DNA of 49,913 nt. It comes from Gammaproteobacteria bacterium (GTDB taxonomy: Bacteria; Pseudomonadota; Gammaproteobacteria; VBWC01). Position 1 is the first letter of the stretch; each line of letters opens with the position of its first letter. The DNA is taken from assembly GCA_006218035.1 (NCBI GenBank), contig VBWC01000012.1, positions 1 through 49,913 on the forward strand, written 5' to 3'. The translations under genes were made by a program, and so were the position numbers. Positions 28,013 to 36,846 of the stretch are shown here, piece after piece. Below the pieces are notes generated by a model, which searched no databases, was not told where the DNA came from, and worked only from the letters and a program-made list of their open reading frames with translations.

Positions 28013-28043
28013 GGAAGGCCACGTAATGTGGCCTTCCTTATTT
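28013..28043 (+). terminator. pilA rho-independent terminator
   Basis: A perfect 10-bp stem GGAAGGCCAC / GTGGCCTTCC with a 5-base loop, followed by TTATTT. It lies 69 bases after the pilA stop. In-frame ATGs at 28011 and 28026 fall inside it, which is why the next gene is given a later start. Confidence 0.9.
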
Positions 28044-28067
28044 AGCGCACAGGATAGTAGCGCAGAC

Positions 28068-30011
28068 ATGATTAACGCACCGCTGTCGGCCGCACGAATC
28101 CCGGGGAGCGTCCAGCCCTTCATCGTTGCAGCCCTTACCGTCGTTTTACTTGCCGCCGTCGCGGCCATTTATTATCCAGGTCTATACGGCCCCTTCATGC
28201 TGGACGACCTGGGAAGCATCGGGCCGGCGAGACTGAACGAGTTTAAATTCGACAAAATCATTGGCGCCGTTTTCGGCAACGAAAGCGGCATTCTCGGCCG
28301 GCCGGTATCCGCGTTCAGCTTTGCGATGACGCATTACTTCCACGGCATGGATGCGTTTTATTTCAAGTACCACAATCTGATGCTGCACCTGTTAAACGGC
28401 GTTCTGCTGTTCTGGCTGGGCGGCAGGTTGTTGACCGAGAAATTTCCGGAAACCGAGCAGCAACGGGCGTGGCTTGCCGCAGGGATCGTGGCCACGATCT
28501 GGCTGATCCACCCGTTATGGGTAAGCACCGTACTCTATGCGGTTCAGCGTATGGCGTTACTGTCGACGCTATTCACGATCATGGCGTTGATCACTTACGT
28601 CACCGGCCGTCAGAAACTGGCCTCGAATCCGCGGTCCGGCCTGGCCTTGATGACCGGTGGCACAATCGTCTTTGGCACGCTTGCCGTATTCAGCAAGGAA
28701 AATGCTGCGTTGCTGCCCTTCTATATCGTGGCTATAGAAGCCTTTGTGTTCCGGTTCCATACGGTATCGACGACGGCGCGAAATCGGTTGTACCTATTTC
28801 ATATTGTGTTTGTAGCGATACCCGTATCCGTGGGATCCATATATTTTATCAGTCACCTTGACGCATTCCTGTCCGGGTATGCGATGCGTGAATTCACATT
28901 ACCTGAGCGCCTGATGACTGAAGCCAGGGTCGCCTGGTTCTATATGGCTCTATTACTGCTTCCCCGGCTCTCGAGCATGAGCCTGTTCCATGACGATTAT
29001 CCCGTGGCGCACAGCCTGGACCCGATAATTCTCCTTGCTATCATGGGACTTCTTGCCCTGCTCGCCAGTGCCGCATGGTCTTTCCGCAGACATCCGGTAC
29101 TAGGTTTCGGGATCACCTGGTTCTTTGCGGCGCATCTGCTTGAGTCGACGGTTTTGCCACTTGAACTGGTGTTTGAGCACAGAAATTATCTGGCGGCTTT
29201 TGGCGTATTCCTCCCGGTCGGGTTTTATTCCGTCAAGCTGTGCAACTTGGACAAGAACAAGATAATCCCAGGAATCATTTTTGCGCTGATCTTTGTCGGC
29301 CTTGCGGCCATGACATTTGTACGGGCGCAGTCATGGGGAAATGACAAGCTCTTTTACCGCATAACGGTGATGGAACATCCGAATTCATTCCGGGCTCACA
29401 CGTCGATCGCCAACATAGATCTAGCCAATGGAGACCCTGAGTCTGCGCGGCAACATCTGGTGACAGCGCTGTCCCTTTCACCGGAAAATTCCGGAACAAT
29501 GGTTCATTTGCTGTATACCTACTGTCATGCGGATACCATTCCGTCTGAATTGGTCGATCAGACCACGCGGCTGCTTGAGCACGGGCGACTCGTTGCCTAT
29601 GGAATCGTCAGCGTTAATATGCTGGCGGCCAGTTATTTCCGCGGCGACTGCCCTGCCATGACACCGGAAACTATTCTGAACGTCACGTTTGCCGCCACCA
29701 AAAATCGGTCGGCGGGTTTTGACGACCAGTATTATTTGTTGGTTGTATATGGCCAGACCTTGCAGCTCCTGAAGCTGCACGAGGAGGCGATACGCGCCTT
29801 CAGCGCATTAATTGCCCTGGCCGGTTATGCACCGCCAACCAATCGCCCGTTAGGTCTTGTGGGTCTGGCTCAGTCCAGTCTCGCCCTCGGGAAGGATGAC
29901 CAGGCACGAGATGCGATCCGTCAGCTGCGAATACTGGATGAGCACCCCCTGATCTCGATCGGGGAGCAGGTCAGTCAGCTGGAAGCTCAGCTGCGGATTG
30001 ATAAACCCTAG
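28068..30011 (+). CDS. Multi-pass membrane protein, TMTC-like GT-C glycosyltransferase with helical repeat tail
   Basis: 647 residues. About ten or more membrane helices up to residue 415, then a soluble helical TPR-like region (about 440-640, with HTSIANIDLANGDPESARQHLVTALSLSPEN). The first long loop carries FMLDDLGSI (Asp46-Asp47), the acidic pair where GT-C enzymes hold their catalytic residue. Later loops have FSKENAALLPF and ELVFEHRNYLAAFG, both seen in TMTC-type O-mannosyltransferases. Position directly behind pilA suggests pilin O-glycosylation, as with TfpO or TfpW in Pseudomonas, though it is not clearly either. An O-antigen-type ligase is the alternative. ATG at 28068 is chosen because earlier ATGs lie in the terminator. 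Confidence 0.78.
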   Translation: MINAPLSAARIPGSVQPFIVAALTVVLLAAVAAIYYPGLYGPFMLDDLGSIGPARLNEFKFDKIIGAVFGNESGILGRPVSAFSFAMTHYFHGMDAFYFKYHNLMLHLLNGVLLFWLGGRLLTEKFPETEQQRAWLAAGIVATIWLIHPLWVSTVLYAVQRMALLSTLFTIMALITYVTGRQKLASNPRSGLALMTGGTIVFGTLAVFSKENAALLPFYIVAIEAFVFRFHTVSTTARNRLYLFHIVFVAIPVSVGSIYFISHLDAFLSGYAMREFTLPERLMTEARVAWFYMALLLLPRLSSMSLFHDDYPVAHSLDPIILLAIMGLLALLASAAWSFRRHPVLGFGITWFFAAHLLESTVLPLELVFEHRNYLAAFGVFLPVGFYSVKLCNLDKNKIIPGIIFALIFVGLAAMTFVRAQSWGNDKLFYRITVMEHPNSFRAHTSIANIDLANGDPESARQHLVTALSLSPENSGTMVHLLYTYCHADTIPSELVDQTTRLLEHGRLVAYGIVSVNMLAASYFRGDCPAMTPETILNVTFAATKNRSAGFDDQYYLLVVYGQTLQLLKLHEEAIRAFSALIALAGYAPPTNRPLGLVGLAQSSLALGKDDQARDAIRQLRILDEHPLISIGEQVSQLEAQLRIDKP

Positions 30012-30050
30012 AATTGTGTTTATAACCTAATAATCGTCTTCAGGAAGAAA

Positions 30051-30953
30051 TTGTGGACCGCCATGCCGCAGCTTTCGATAGTTGTTCCTGCAAAAAATGA
30101 AGCGGGCAGCCTCGCGCACCTTTTACCGATATTGCGAAGATCCTATCCCGACGACGAGATTATCGTTGTCAATGACGGCTCGACAGACAACACAGAAGCT
30201 GTCTGCGAAGCAGCCAAAGTCACGGTTGTATCGCATCCGTATTCCATGGGTAACGGCGCGGCGATAAAAACCGGCGCTCGACGCGCCACTGGTGGCGTTC
30301 TCGTATTTATGGACGCCGACGGGCAACACAATCCTGCTGACATACCGGCCCTGCTTGCCAAGCTTGACGAGGGCTACGACATGGTCATTGGTGCACGCCA
30401 GATTGATACTCACGCCAGCCTCGCCCGGCGTGTGGCCAACACCTTCTACAACCGCCTTGCTTCATTAATGACCGGGCATAATATTGAGGACCTGACGTCG
30501 GGTTTTCGCGCCGTACGCGCCCGTCATTTCAGGCGATTCCTCTACCTTCTTCCTAACGGCTTTTCCTATCCGACCACCAGCACCATGGCGTTCTTTCGTT
30601 CCGGTCTGGCGGTGGCCTATGTGCCGGTTGCGGCGCGGCAACGGGAAGGCAAGAGCAATATACGCCTGCTCAAGGACGGCACGCGCTTTTTTATCATCAT
30701 TCTCAAGATCGGATCGCTGTTTTCGCCAATGCGGCTGTTTCTACCGATAAGTCTTATGCTGTTCTCCACAGGCATAAGCTACTATCTTTATACTTACCTG
30801 ACGGTGGGCCGTTTTACTAATATGAGTATGCTGCTGTTTGTATCTTCACTGCTCACTTTTCTAATCGGCATTCTTTCTGAACAGATTTCATCACTTCATT
30901 ACAAAGGGACGGCGGAAGATCAGCGTCGGGTAAAACGTGACGCAAATTCCTAG
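30051..30953 (+). CDS. Family 2 glycosyltransferase with C-terminal membrane helices
   Basis: 300 residues. Start QLSIVVPAKNEAGSLAHLLP, then IIVVNDGSTDNTE and VFMDADGQHNP (DxD-type motif near residue 90), then RVANTFYNRLASLMTGHNIEDLTSGFRAVRA, a DPM1/polyprenyl-phosphate glycosyltransferase signature. Two membrane helices follow (about 225-248 and 258-278). Such enzymes load a sugar onto undecaprenyl phosphate on the cytoplasmic side. TTG at 30051 has AGGA five bases before; ATG at 30063 is the alternative. It fits as donor maker for the preceding GT-C protein. Confidence 0.85.
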   Translation: MWTAMPQLSIVVPAKNEAGSLAHLLPILRRSYPDDEIIVVNDGSTDNTEAVCEAAKVTVVSHPYSMGNGAAIKTGARRATGGVLVFMDADGQHNPADIPALLAKLDEGYDMVIGARQIDTHASLARRVANTFYNRLASLMTGHNIEDLTSGFRAVRARHFRRFLYLLPNGFSYPTTSTMAFFRSGLAVAYVPVAARQREGKSNIRLLKDGTRFFIIILKIGSLFSPMRLFLPISLMLFSTGISYYLYTYLTVGRFTNMSMLLFVSSLLTFLIGILSEQISSLHYKGTAEDQRRVKRDANS

Positions 30954-30994
30954 CGGTACCAGGCGCCAACAACACCAGCGGCGGAATTGGTTGA

Positions 30995-31858
30995 ATGAGT
31001 TCAAATAGAGAAAAGTTGGTCTGTACTGGCGAGCGCGTCATTGAAGATGACTACAAAGCCAGCCAAAGCTCCTACCTCATCTATCTGTTTCATATTGCCA
31101 CCTATCGATTTTGTCTGCCGTTCGTAAGAAACAAGCGAGTTCTGGATTTCGGCTGCGGGTCGGGTTATGGCACTCATCTTTTGTCGGCCGACTGTGAGCA
31201 AATTACAGGTATCGATATTTCCGCTGACGCGATCGCTTACGCCAAAGATCATTATCGAAAGGATAATCTGGACTATCTCAGAGTCAGCAATATCGAGGAT
31301 GAGTCGTTGCCATTCGAAAACGATACATTCGATACTGTAATATCTTTTCAGGTGATGGAGCACATTCGGCTAGTTGACAAATACCTCTCTGAAATTCGAC
31401 GGGTCCTGCGGAAGGACGGTAAGCTTGTCATCGCGACGCCAGATCGAACAACACGGCTGTTTCCCGGTCAGAAACCCTGGAATGTGTATCACGTGACCGA
31501 ATACAGCCCGAGCTCATTTGGCGCATTGGTGAGAGATTTCTTTCCCGGGACCGACCTTTATGGAATGTCTGGACGCAAGGATGTGCTCGATATCGAGCGT
31601 AGACGAACCCGCGCGCTCCGTATAAGCACGTATCTATTCACGTTCCCGTTCTGCCCGGAATGGTATCGGCAGTCGATGTTGCGACTCCTGAAGTACTGCG
31701 ATGGATTAATCGGGCGCTTTCGAAAGGCCGGCACGACCCAAGACGTGCAGGAACAGAAGTACGAGTTTGACGTTGAGGACATACAAATCGAAAGAGAAGT
31801 GGACGCGAGCGTCAATATCGTTTCCGTCTCAACGAATACGAAGACGCGATCTCCGTAA
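30995..31858 (+). CDS. Class I SAM-dependent methyltransferase
   Basis: 287 residues. Motif I VLDFGCGSGYGTHLL, acidic ITGIDIS, then FDTVISFQVMEHI and IRRVLRKDGKLVIATPDR mark a Methyltransf_11-type fold. The C-terminal 90 residues are not recognisable and charged. Genes of this kind in sugar clusters O- or N-methylate nucleotide sugars or glycans. The base composition is clearly more AT-rich than flanking housekeeping genes, suggesting transfer. Stop overlaps the next ATG as TAATG. Confidence 0.85.
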   Translation: MSSNREKLVCTGERVIEDDYKASQSSYLIYLFHIATYRFCLPFVRNKRVLDFGCGSGYGTHLLSADCEQITGIDISADAIAYAKDHYRKDNLDYLRVSNIEDESLPFENDTFDTVISFQVMEHIRLVDKYLSEIRRVLRKDGKLVIATPDRTTRLFPGQKPWNVYHVTEYSPSSFGALVRDFFPGTDLYGMSGRKDVLDIERRRTRALRISTYLFTFPFCPEWYRQSMLRLLKYCDGLIGRFRKAGTTQDVQEQKYEFDVEDIQIEREVDASVNIVSVSTNTKTRSP

Positions 31859-32676
31859 TGCACAAAGCTGTTGAGCCCCCTCCCGCGCAGCGCCAATCGC
31901 TTCTTGATCAGATAGCGGCGCCGGCGCCCCGCTATCTGATGAGGATTGCGCTTCTTGACAAGCTGATAGATCGGCTGCCTGCATCATTAGGGAGATTCCT
32001 GGAAATAGGGCCGGGGATGGGGGACGTGAGCAACTACCTCCTGCGCAGATTCGATGGTGTACGCGGCAATATTGTCGACATTTCAGAGGAGAGCATAGAC
32101 ATCGTTCGGCGCAGACTTGAAGGCTGTGATCGGGCTACACTATCGGTTGCCGATTTCATCAACCTGCGTGATTTGAAGAAGTATGACTTGGTAGTTGCGT
32201 GCGAAGTATTTGAGCACATTGACGACGATGCCGCCGCATTTGCCGCGGTTAATCGCTTGCTGGCAACAGGTGGACACTTCTTGTTTTCGGTCCCCGCGTT
32301 CATGAAAAAATGGGGCCCTGCCGATCAATACGGTGGCCATGTCAGACGTTACGAGAAAGAAGCACTAGTGCGGCAATTCCAGGAGCACGGCTTCGATCTG
32401 GTGCATTTCTGGTCTTACGGGTTTCCTGTAACCAACATCATCGGGCCTGTAAGCAGCCTGTACTATCGCCGAGCACAAATGAAGTCGCCGCTTCAACAGA
32501 AAAACGCCACCAAACGCAGCGGCACCGAGCGTAGCGTGGCGACGACGCTGCGACGCATTCCGTTCGGCAGCCTGATGAGGCCGTTTTTTTTCTGCCAGTT
32601 CTTGATGAAAGAGCGCAATGTCGGGGACGGTTACGTGGTCCTGGCAAGGAAGGCCCGTGATAGCCGGCTCGGATAG
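31858..32676 (+). CDS. Class I SAM-dependent methyltransferase (second)
   Basis: 272 residues. Motif I is GRFLEIGPGMGDVSNYLL, then GNIVDISEESIDIVR, YDLVVACEVFEHIDDD and GGHFLFSVPAFMKKWGPADQYGGHVRRYEKEAL, a stretch typical of Methyltransf_23-type enzymes. Translationally coupled to the preceding methyltransferase, so the two probably act on the same glycan. Substrate not readable from sequence. Confidence 0.85.
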   Translation: MHKAVEPPPAQRQSLLDQIAAPAPRYLMRIALLDKLIDRLPASLGRFLEIGPGMGDVSNYLLRRFDGVRGNIVDISEESIDIVRRRLEGCDRATLSVADFINLRDLKKYDLVVACEVFEHIDDDAAAFAAVNRLLATGGHFLFSVPAFMKKWGPADQYGGHVRRYEKEALVRQFQEHGFDLVHFWSYGFPVTNIIGPVSSLYYRRAQMKSPLQQKNATKRSGTERSVATTLRRIPFGSLMRPFFFCQFLMKERNVGDGYVVLARKARDSRLG

Positions 32677-33844
32677 CGCTGCGTCAGCTGGTCGCGCCGT
32701 AAATATTTTAGGGGTTTACTCCTATTCGGATGCGTACCCGAATACGAAATTCGTTATCGACCTGATTCGAAATACGCGAGGCCTGGCAATCCGCGAAATT
32801 TGCAAACCTCTGCTGCCCAAACAACTGCACTTTCATCAGTATGCGGCGCGCTCTGGGGGAGTCTTTCGAAAGGTACGGATGGCGGCCCGCACCGTCTACT
32901 GCCATCTAAGCGTAGTAATCAGGTACTGGATTCGCGGCCGAGAGCAAATTGTTTATGCGCCGTACCCAGCCGTCGGAGTACTCGCGATTTTTTCGTGCCT
33001 GCCACGGTTCCTCCGGCCAGAACGCCTCGTCGCGGAGGCGTTCCTGTCCATTTACGACATGGCGGTAGTTGATCGAAAACTATTGAGCGCGTCTTCGCTT
33101 TCGGCCCGGCTGCTGAAATGGGTCGAGCGGCGCGCCTACAATACTGCGACCGTCTCAACTGTCGATACCGAGGAAAATCGCGTCTACTACGCTACGTTAT
33201 TTGATCTTCCTGTGACGAAGTTTGCGGTCGTCCCGTTAGCGACAGACGAGACTGTGTTCAAACATTCGCCTTATGTGGGCGACGTCCATTCTTGCCATGT
33301 GCTTTTTGTGGGCACATTTGGGCCGCTACAAGGGACGGATACCATTGCGAAAGCGATTATTGCGCTGGACTCCCGGCGCGATATTCGTATTACGGTCGTC
33401 GGCTCGGGTCAAATGGCGCCAGCATTCAGTGAGATACTGGGCAACAATAGTCATCATAACCTGAACTGGATCACAGACTGGCAAGACTCGATTTCCGTAG
33501 CCGAGATGGTGGGATCAGCGGATCTCTGCCTCGGAATTTTTTCCTCGGGATCCAAGGCCGACCGTGTATGGCCCTTCAAGAATTACGCCTACATGGCATG
33601 CGGGCGACCGATTATCACCGGCGACACAGCCTGTGCCCGGCGAATGCTGGCGGAAGGCGATGGAGGTGCTTTTGTGACCGTCCGAACAGATGACCCGCAG
33701 GCGCTGGCTGACAAGATTGCCGAGTTGGCGGATTCCGTGGACGCACGGCGGCATCTTGCCAGTCAGGCGCGAGACTACTATCAGAAGTTTCTGGCTAATG
33801 AGACGATAAGCGTAAGACTGATCGATCAATTGCTCATAAATTAG
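32657..33844 (+). CDS. Glycosyltransferase, GT4-like (GT-B fold)
   Basis: 395 residues. The C-terminal half has the GT-B pattern: VLFVGTFGPLQGTDTIAKAI, IRITVVGSGQMAPAF, then DLCLGIFSSGSKADRVWPFKNYAYMACGRPIITGDTACARRML, an E/N-rich nucleotide-binding block. The N-terminal half contains a hydrophobic stretch near 105-120 (VGVLAIFSCLPRF) and is divergent. GTG at 32657 has AGGAAGG just upstream and overlaps the preceding gene by 20 bases. Likely adds a sugar from a nucleotide donor in the same pathway. Confidence 0.82.
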   Translation: MIAGSDSAASAGRAVNILGVYSYSDAYPNTKFVIDLIRNTRGLAIREICKPLLPKQLHFHQYAARSGGVFRKVRMAARTVYCHLSVVIRYWIRGREQIVYAPYPAVGVLAIFSCLPRFLRPERLVAEAFLSIYDMAVVDRKLLSASSLSARLLKWVERRAYNTATVSTVDTEENRVYYATLFDLPVTKFAVVPLATDETVFKHSPYVGDVHSCHVLFVGTFGPLQGTDTIAKAIIALDSRRDIRITVVGSGQMAPAFSEILGNNSHHNLNWITDWQDSISVAEMVGSADLCLGIFSSGSKADRVWPFKNYAYMACGRPIITGDTACARRMLAEGDGGAFVTVRTDDPQALADKIAELADSVDARRHLASQARDYYQKFLANETISVRLIDQLLIN

Positions 33845-33881
33845 AATTACGAAACTGAAATCAGTTACAGGCGATTGAGCA

Positions 33882-34566
33882 ATGGCAGAAGAACAGCCGG
33901 ATGAATGGTACGACGAAGAGTACTTCGACCAATACCCGAAGCACGAAAAAAGAATCAGGCAGATCGTCGATCACACGAACTTCGAGGCTTCGGATTCAGT
34001 CTGCGAGTTTGGCTGCGGTCTGGGTCATATTCTGCTCGCTATTGCCGATCAAATCCATCATGGCACTGGCATCGATGTCTCGGAGTATGCATGTTCGACG
34101 GCAACAGCCGCAGCGGAAAACTCGGGTATCCCAACTCTCGACTCCAACTCCGTCGACATCATCGAACTTCGTCACGAAAGCGAGTACTCCAATCAGTTTG
34201 ATAAAGTTCTGATGATGGATATTTCTGAAAAATCTGCACGACGATATGCTGCGGGACTTTCTCGAATCCGCGAAAGCTGTTCAAAAGCCCAGGGGCAGCT
34301 GATTCTCCATACGCCGAGCCGAGCACATCTTGGGACGAATGAAGGCCCGAAGCTTCCTACTCAAGCAACTTGAGTCGCATATTGCCGTGAGAAATGTTGC
34401 GCAGCACATCCCGATACTCAAGGCAGCCGGTTTCTCTCGAATAGACGTAATATTTCTGCCGCATCACAATCGCATATTGAACCTGGTCGACAGGGCTTTA
34501 ATGCGTATACCCATCGTAAAGCGTTTCTTCCAAGCCAGGATATTGCTGTCAGCGACGCCAGAATAG
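33882..34566 (+). pseudogene. Methyltransferase broken by three frameshifts
   Basis: The first frame reads a good methyltransferase start, SVCEFGCGLGHILLAIADQI and GTGIDVSEYA, up to KVLMMDI. Sense then moves to the next frame (NLHDDMLRDFLESAKAV), back to the first (GQLILHTPS), then to a third reading (GRMKARSFLLKQLESHIAVR) that continues to 34566. Removing one A from the run at 34227-34231, restoring one G near 34291-34295 and removing one C near 34319 would give a single 228-residue class I methyltransferase. The gene is decayed, or the sequence here has errors. Confidence 0.75.
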
Positions 34567-34596
34567 CGCGCCTGAAATAATGAGCGTAGCAGACTC

Positions 34597-35544
34597 TTAC
34601 GCGGTGCTGTTCCTGTTTCTCAGATACAGCGTGCCGCCGACCAGTATTTCAAGTGCTGAGAGCCAAATGCGGAAAAAGAGTACCAGTAGTATCGCATCGG
34701 CGACCGGCATATAGGGAAAAAGTATTGCGGCAATGACGGCCTCTCGCACACCCACGCCGCCCGGCGAGAATATCGCGACGAAGCCGGCGATAATACCGGC
34801 GACGCACGCGAGCACCATCACTCCGGCCATGTGCATTGAGATTTCTGACGGAAACAGAGAGAGGTACAAGGTGTACATCACCATGCTCAGCGACAGCCAA
34901 GCGACGATATACAGCACAAACATCATTACCATGCGTTTTGGCGGCAGACGAAAGTCGCTTATCTTATCGACGGACTCGGATTTGTAGAGTCGCCGCATAA
35001 AATCAATCATGAAACTGATCGGTTTCTGGTAAATCATGGCCGCGAAAATTGACGCCGTGATTAGCAGCGCAAGAAACCATAGCTTGGCATCGGCGATGAT
35101 AACCGCAGCCACTATAGATGCCAGAACCACACCCGATCCAAGAAGATAGATCTGCTCAATGTAAGTCGCCTGAATTATTCTGCCTACTTCGATGTTGTGA
35201 TTTTGTTTCAGGTATGAGGCCCTGGCAACCATGCCCCAGATTTTGCCGGGTATGTATTTTCCAAGATTCCCCAGGCAAAGCTGAAAAAAGCTGTTCGTTA
35301 GCGGCAGCATCTTATCTGACACGGTGAAAAGGGCGGTCCGCCAGAGATGGCTGGAGACTACCCAAAACAAGGCCTGAAAGAGAGCGCTGCCGATCAATGG
35401 GACCAATTCAAAGCTGATACCCGTGCCAATTCCATTGAGCTGAGTGCGAATATAATAGAGAAGGTAGACCAAGCTACCCACCATGAACAGCGGCATCCAG
35501 TATTTCTTCAACAGTCCGGCGAGCCTGGTTCCGATTGTGTTCAT
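34597..35544 (-). CDS. Flippase-like membrane protein (LPG synthase TM / UPF0104 type)
   Basis: 315 residues with about eight membrane helices across the length. The signature NLGKYIPGKIWGMVARASYLKQ and FSPGGVGVREAVIAAIL identify the lysylphosphatidylglycerol synthetase transmembrane (AglD/UPF0104) family. Members are linked to movement or modification of lipid-linked sugars. Convergent with the broken methyltransferase; transcribed toward it. A role in flipping lipid-linked sugars of the island is inference. Confidence 0.82.
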   Translation of the reverse strand: MNTIGTRLAGLLKKYWMPLFMVGSLVYLLYYIRTQLNGIGTGISFELVPLIGSALFQALFWVVSSHLWRTALFTVSDKMLPLTNSFFQLCLGNLGKYIPGKIWGMVARASYLKQNHNIEVGRIIQATYIEQIYLLGSGVVLASIVAAVIIADAKLWFLALLITASIFAAMIYQKPISFMIDFMRRLYKSESVDKISDFRLPPKRMVMMFVLYIVAWLSLSMVMYTLYLSLFPSEISMHMAGVMVLACVAGIIAGFVAIFSPGGVGVREAVIAAILFPYMPVADAILLVLFFRIWLSALEILVGGTLYLRNRNSTA

Positions 35545-35678
35545 TGGTTTGAGCGCTCGAGTTTATTAGGCTGGCAATGGCTTGTCCGCACAAACGAACG
35601 GCAATAGCACCGCACCAAGCAGGACGAACCCTGCGCCAGAGGCGATCGCCCTATTAGCCTATACGGACCGATAGTGAA

Positions 35679-36148
35679 TCACCATTTCAGCCGCTGCAAG
35701 ATCCCGTCACACTCCTCTTCCGAGTGATACCGAATCCGGACGTCCCCCTGCCAGCGCTTTCCATCGTGATCGATTTTCACAGTGGCGCCGAGCGTTGCCG
35801 AGAGCTCGTTTTCCAGAGCGGCTAAGTCCGCATTCTTGCGGGGCGCTGTTTTTCCCGTCTTGGCCTTTCGCGCCAGCGCCTCCAGTTTTCGGACCGTGGT
35901 CCCGTACAGGACGGCACTCGACGCCTGCTTCTCGCGCATCCCGTCCGGCGCACTCAGAATCGCCTTGGCGTGGCCCATGCTTAGCTGCTGCTCGTCCAGG
36001 AAGTCTGCACCCTGCGTGGCAGCTCCAGCATCCGCAGGTAATGACAGTCCGTCGTATGGGCGATTCCGAGCTGATCGGCGACAGCTTCCTGGGGTTCTGA
36101 TTTTTCGCAGTATGCTCCCTATCTACCGATCACCTCGAAGCGAAATCG
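35679..36148 (-). pseudogene. Decayed parB
   Basis: Three pieces of a ParB-like protein lie in order on the minus strand. RFRFEVIGR (36148-36122) matches the GRYEIIAGER region. EPQEAVADQLGIAHTTDCHYLRMLELPRRVQ (about 36097-36004) matches the helix-turn-helix region. DFLDEQQLSMGHAKAILSAPDG... to LQRLKW (about 36005-35679) matches the LSMGHARALL block and the C-terminal dimer domain. A frameshift and a deletion separate them. The 100-residue open frame from 35978 is the last piece. No parA or intact N-terminus is visible. Confidence 0.7.
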
Positions 36149-36846
36149 ATCAAACGTATCGTTTGCCTGTCGTAAGTTAACATACGCTACATGCCAGTAA
36201 CGAGTAGGGGCGGGTCAACGCCATAGCGAATATCTCCGCTCGCGCACTCCACGTACCAGGTACATTGGACGACTCACGTCTGTCCCGTCTGCCGGCGCGG
36301 ATCGGCAATGAGCGGATGGCGACGGCGTGACTCACAGTACCACCGCGGATATTCACCAAGTCGGCCGTTCTTGTAATTAGCTCCATGGCGTGACCGCGGG
36401 ACGGGCACCCAATAGCGGGATCGGCAGCGCATCAATGATGCGCCCGGTACAGCGGACATTATTGTTCCCGGCGAGTACGCCGCCGCTGCAGAAGGGCCAT
36501 CCGGGAATAGACAGCCAAATCGCGCGGGACGCGCAGGCAACGGTTGGCCGCGCCAAACCGCCGAAGTCGCTACCGAAAATTTGACACAACTGCGTGCTTC
36601 AACTCGCCATGCACGCGTACCAGGCAGGCTTTCGCGGCAGTCCAGCGGCCAGATTGCATGACGACGCCACGAACCCAACCAAGGATCGTTTGTAAAATAC
36701 AGACAAATCATTGTCTTAAGTTTCATAGCGCGCGAAAAAACCAGATGTGGCGTTTCCGTCACGCGCGGAGGGAGCGGCGGAGATTTGCTTCCTAAATCAA
36801 TCCCTTCAAATGCCGCTAATACCTAGTGGCAGTACCGGGAGCATCA
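36149..36846. other. 698-base gap with no gene recognised
   Basis: Between the parB relic and pilB. The longest open frame, 36274-36762 on minus, has no recognisable motif and an unnatural composition rich in Arg, Ser and Pro. Base composition is mixed, and no hairpin-plus-T terminator or clear sigma-70 promoter was found. It may hold further decayed remnants of the same parB-bearing element. Confidence 0.5.

Noticed and set aside
36274-36762. 162-residue minus frame between parB relic and pilB
   Set aside because: Low-complexity Arg/Ser/Pro composition without motif. It could hide decayed sequence, but nothing supports a gene.
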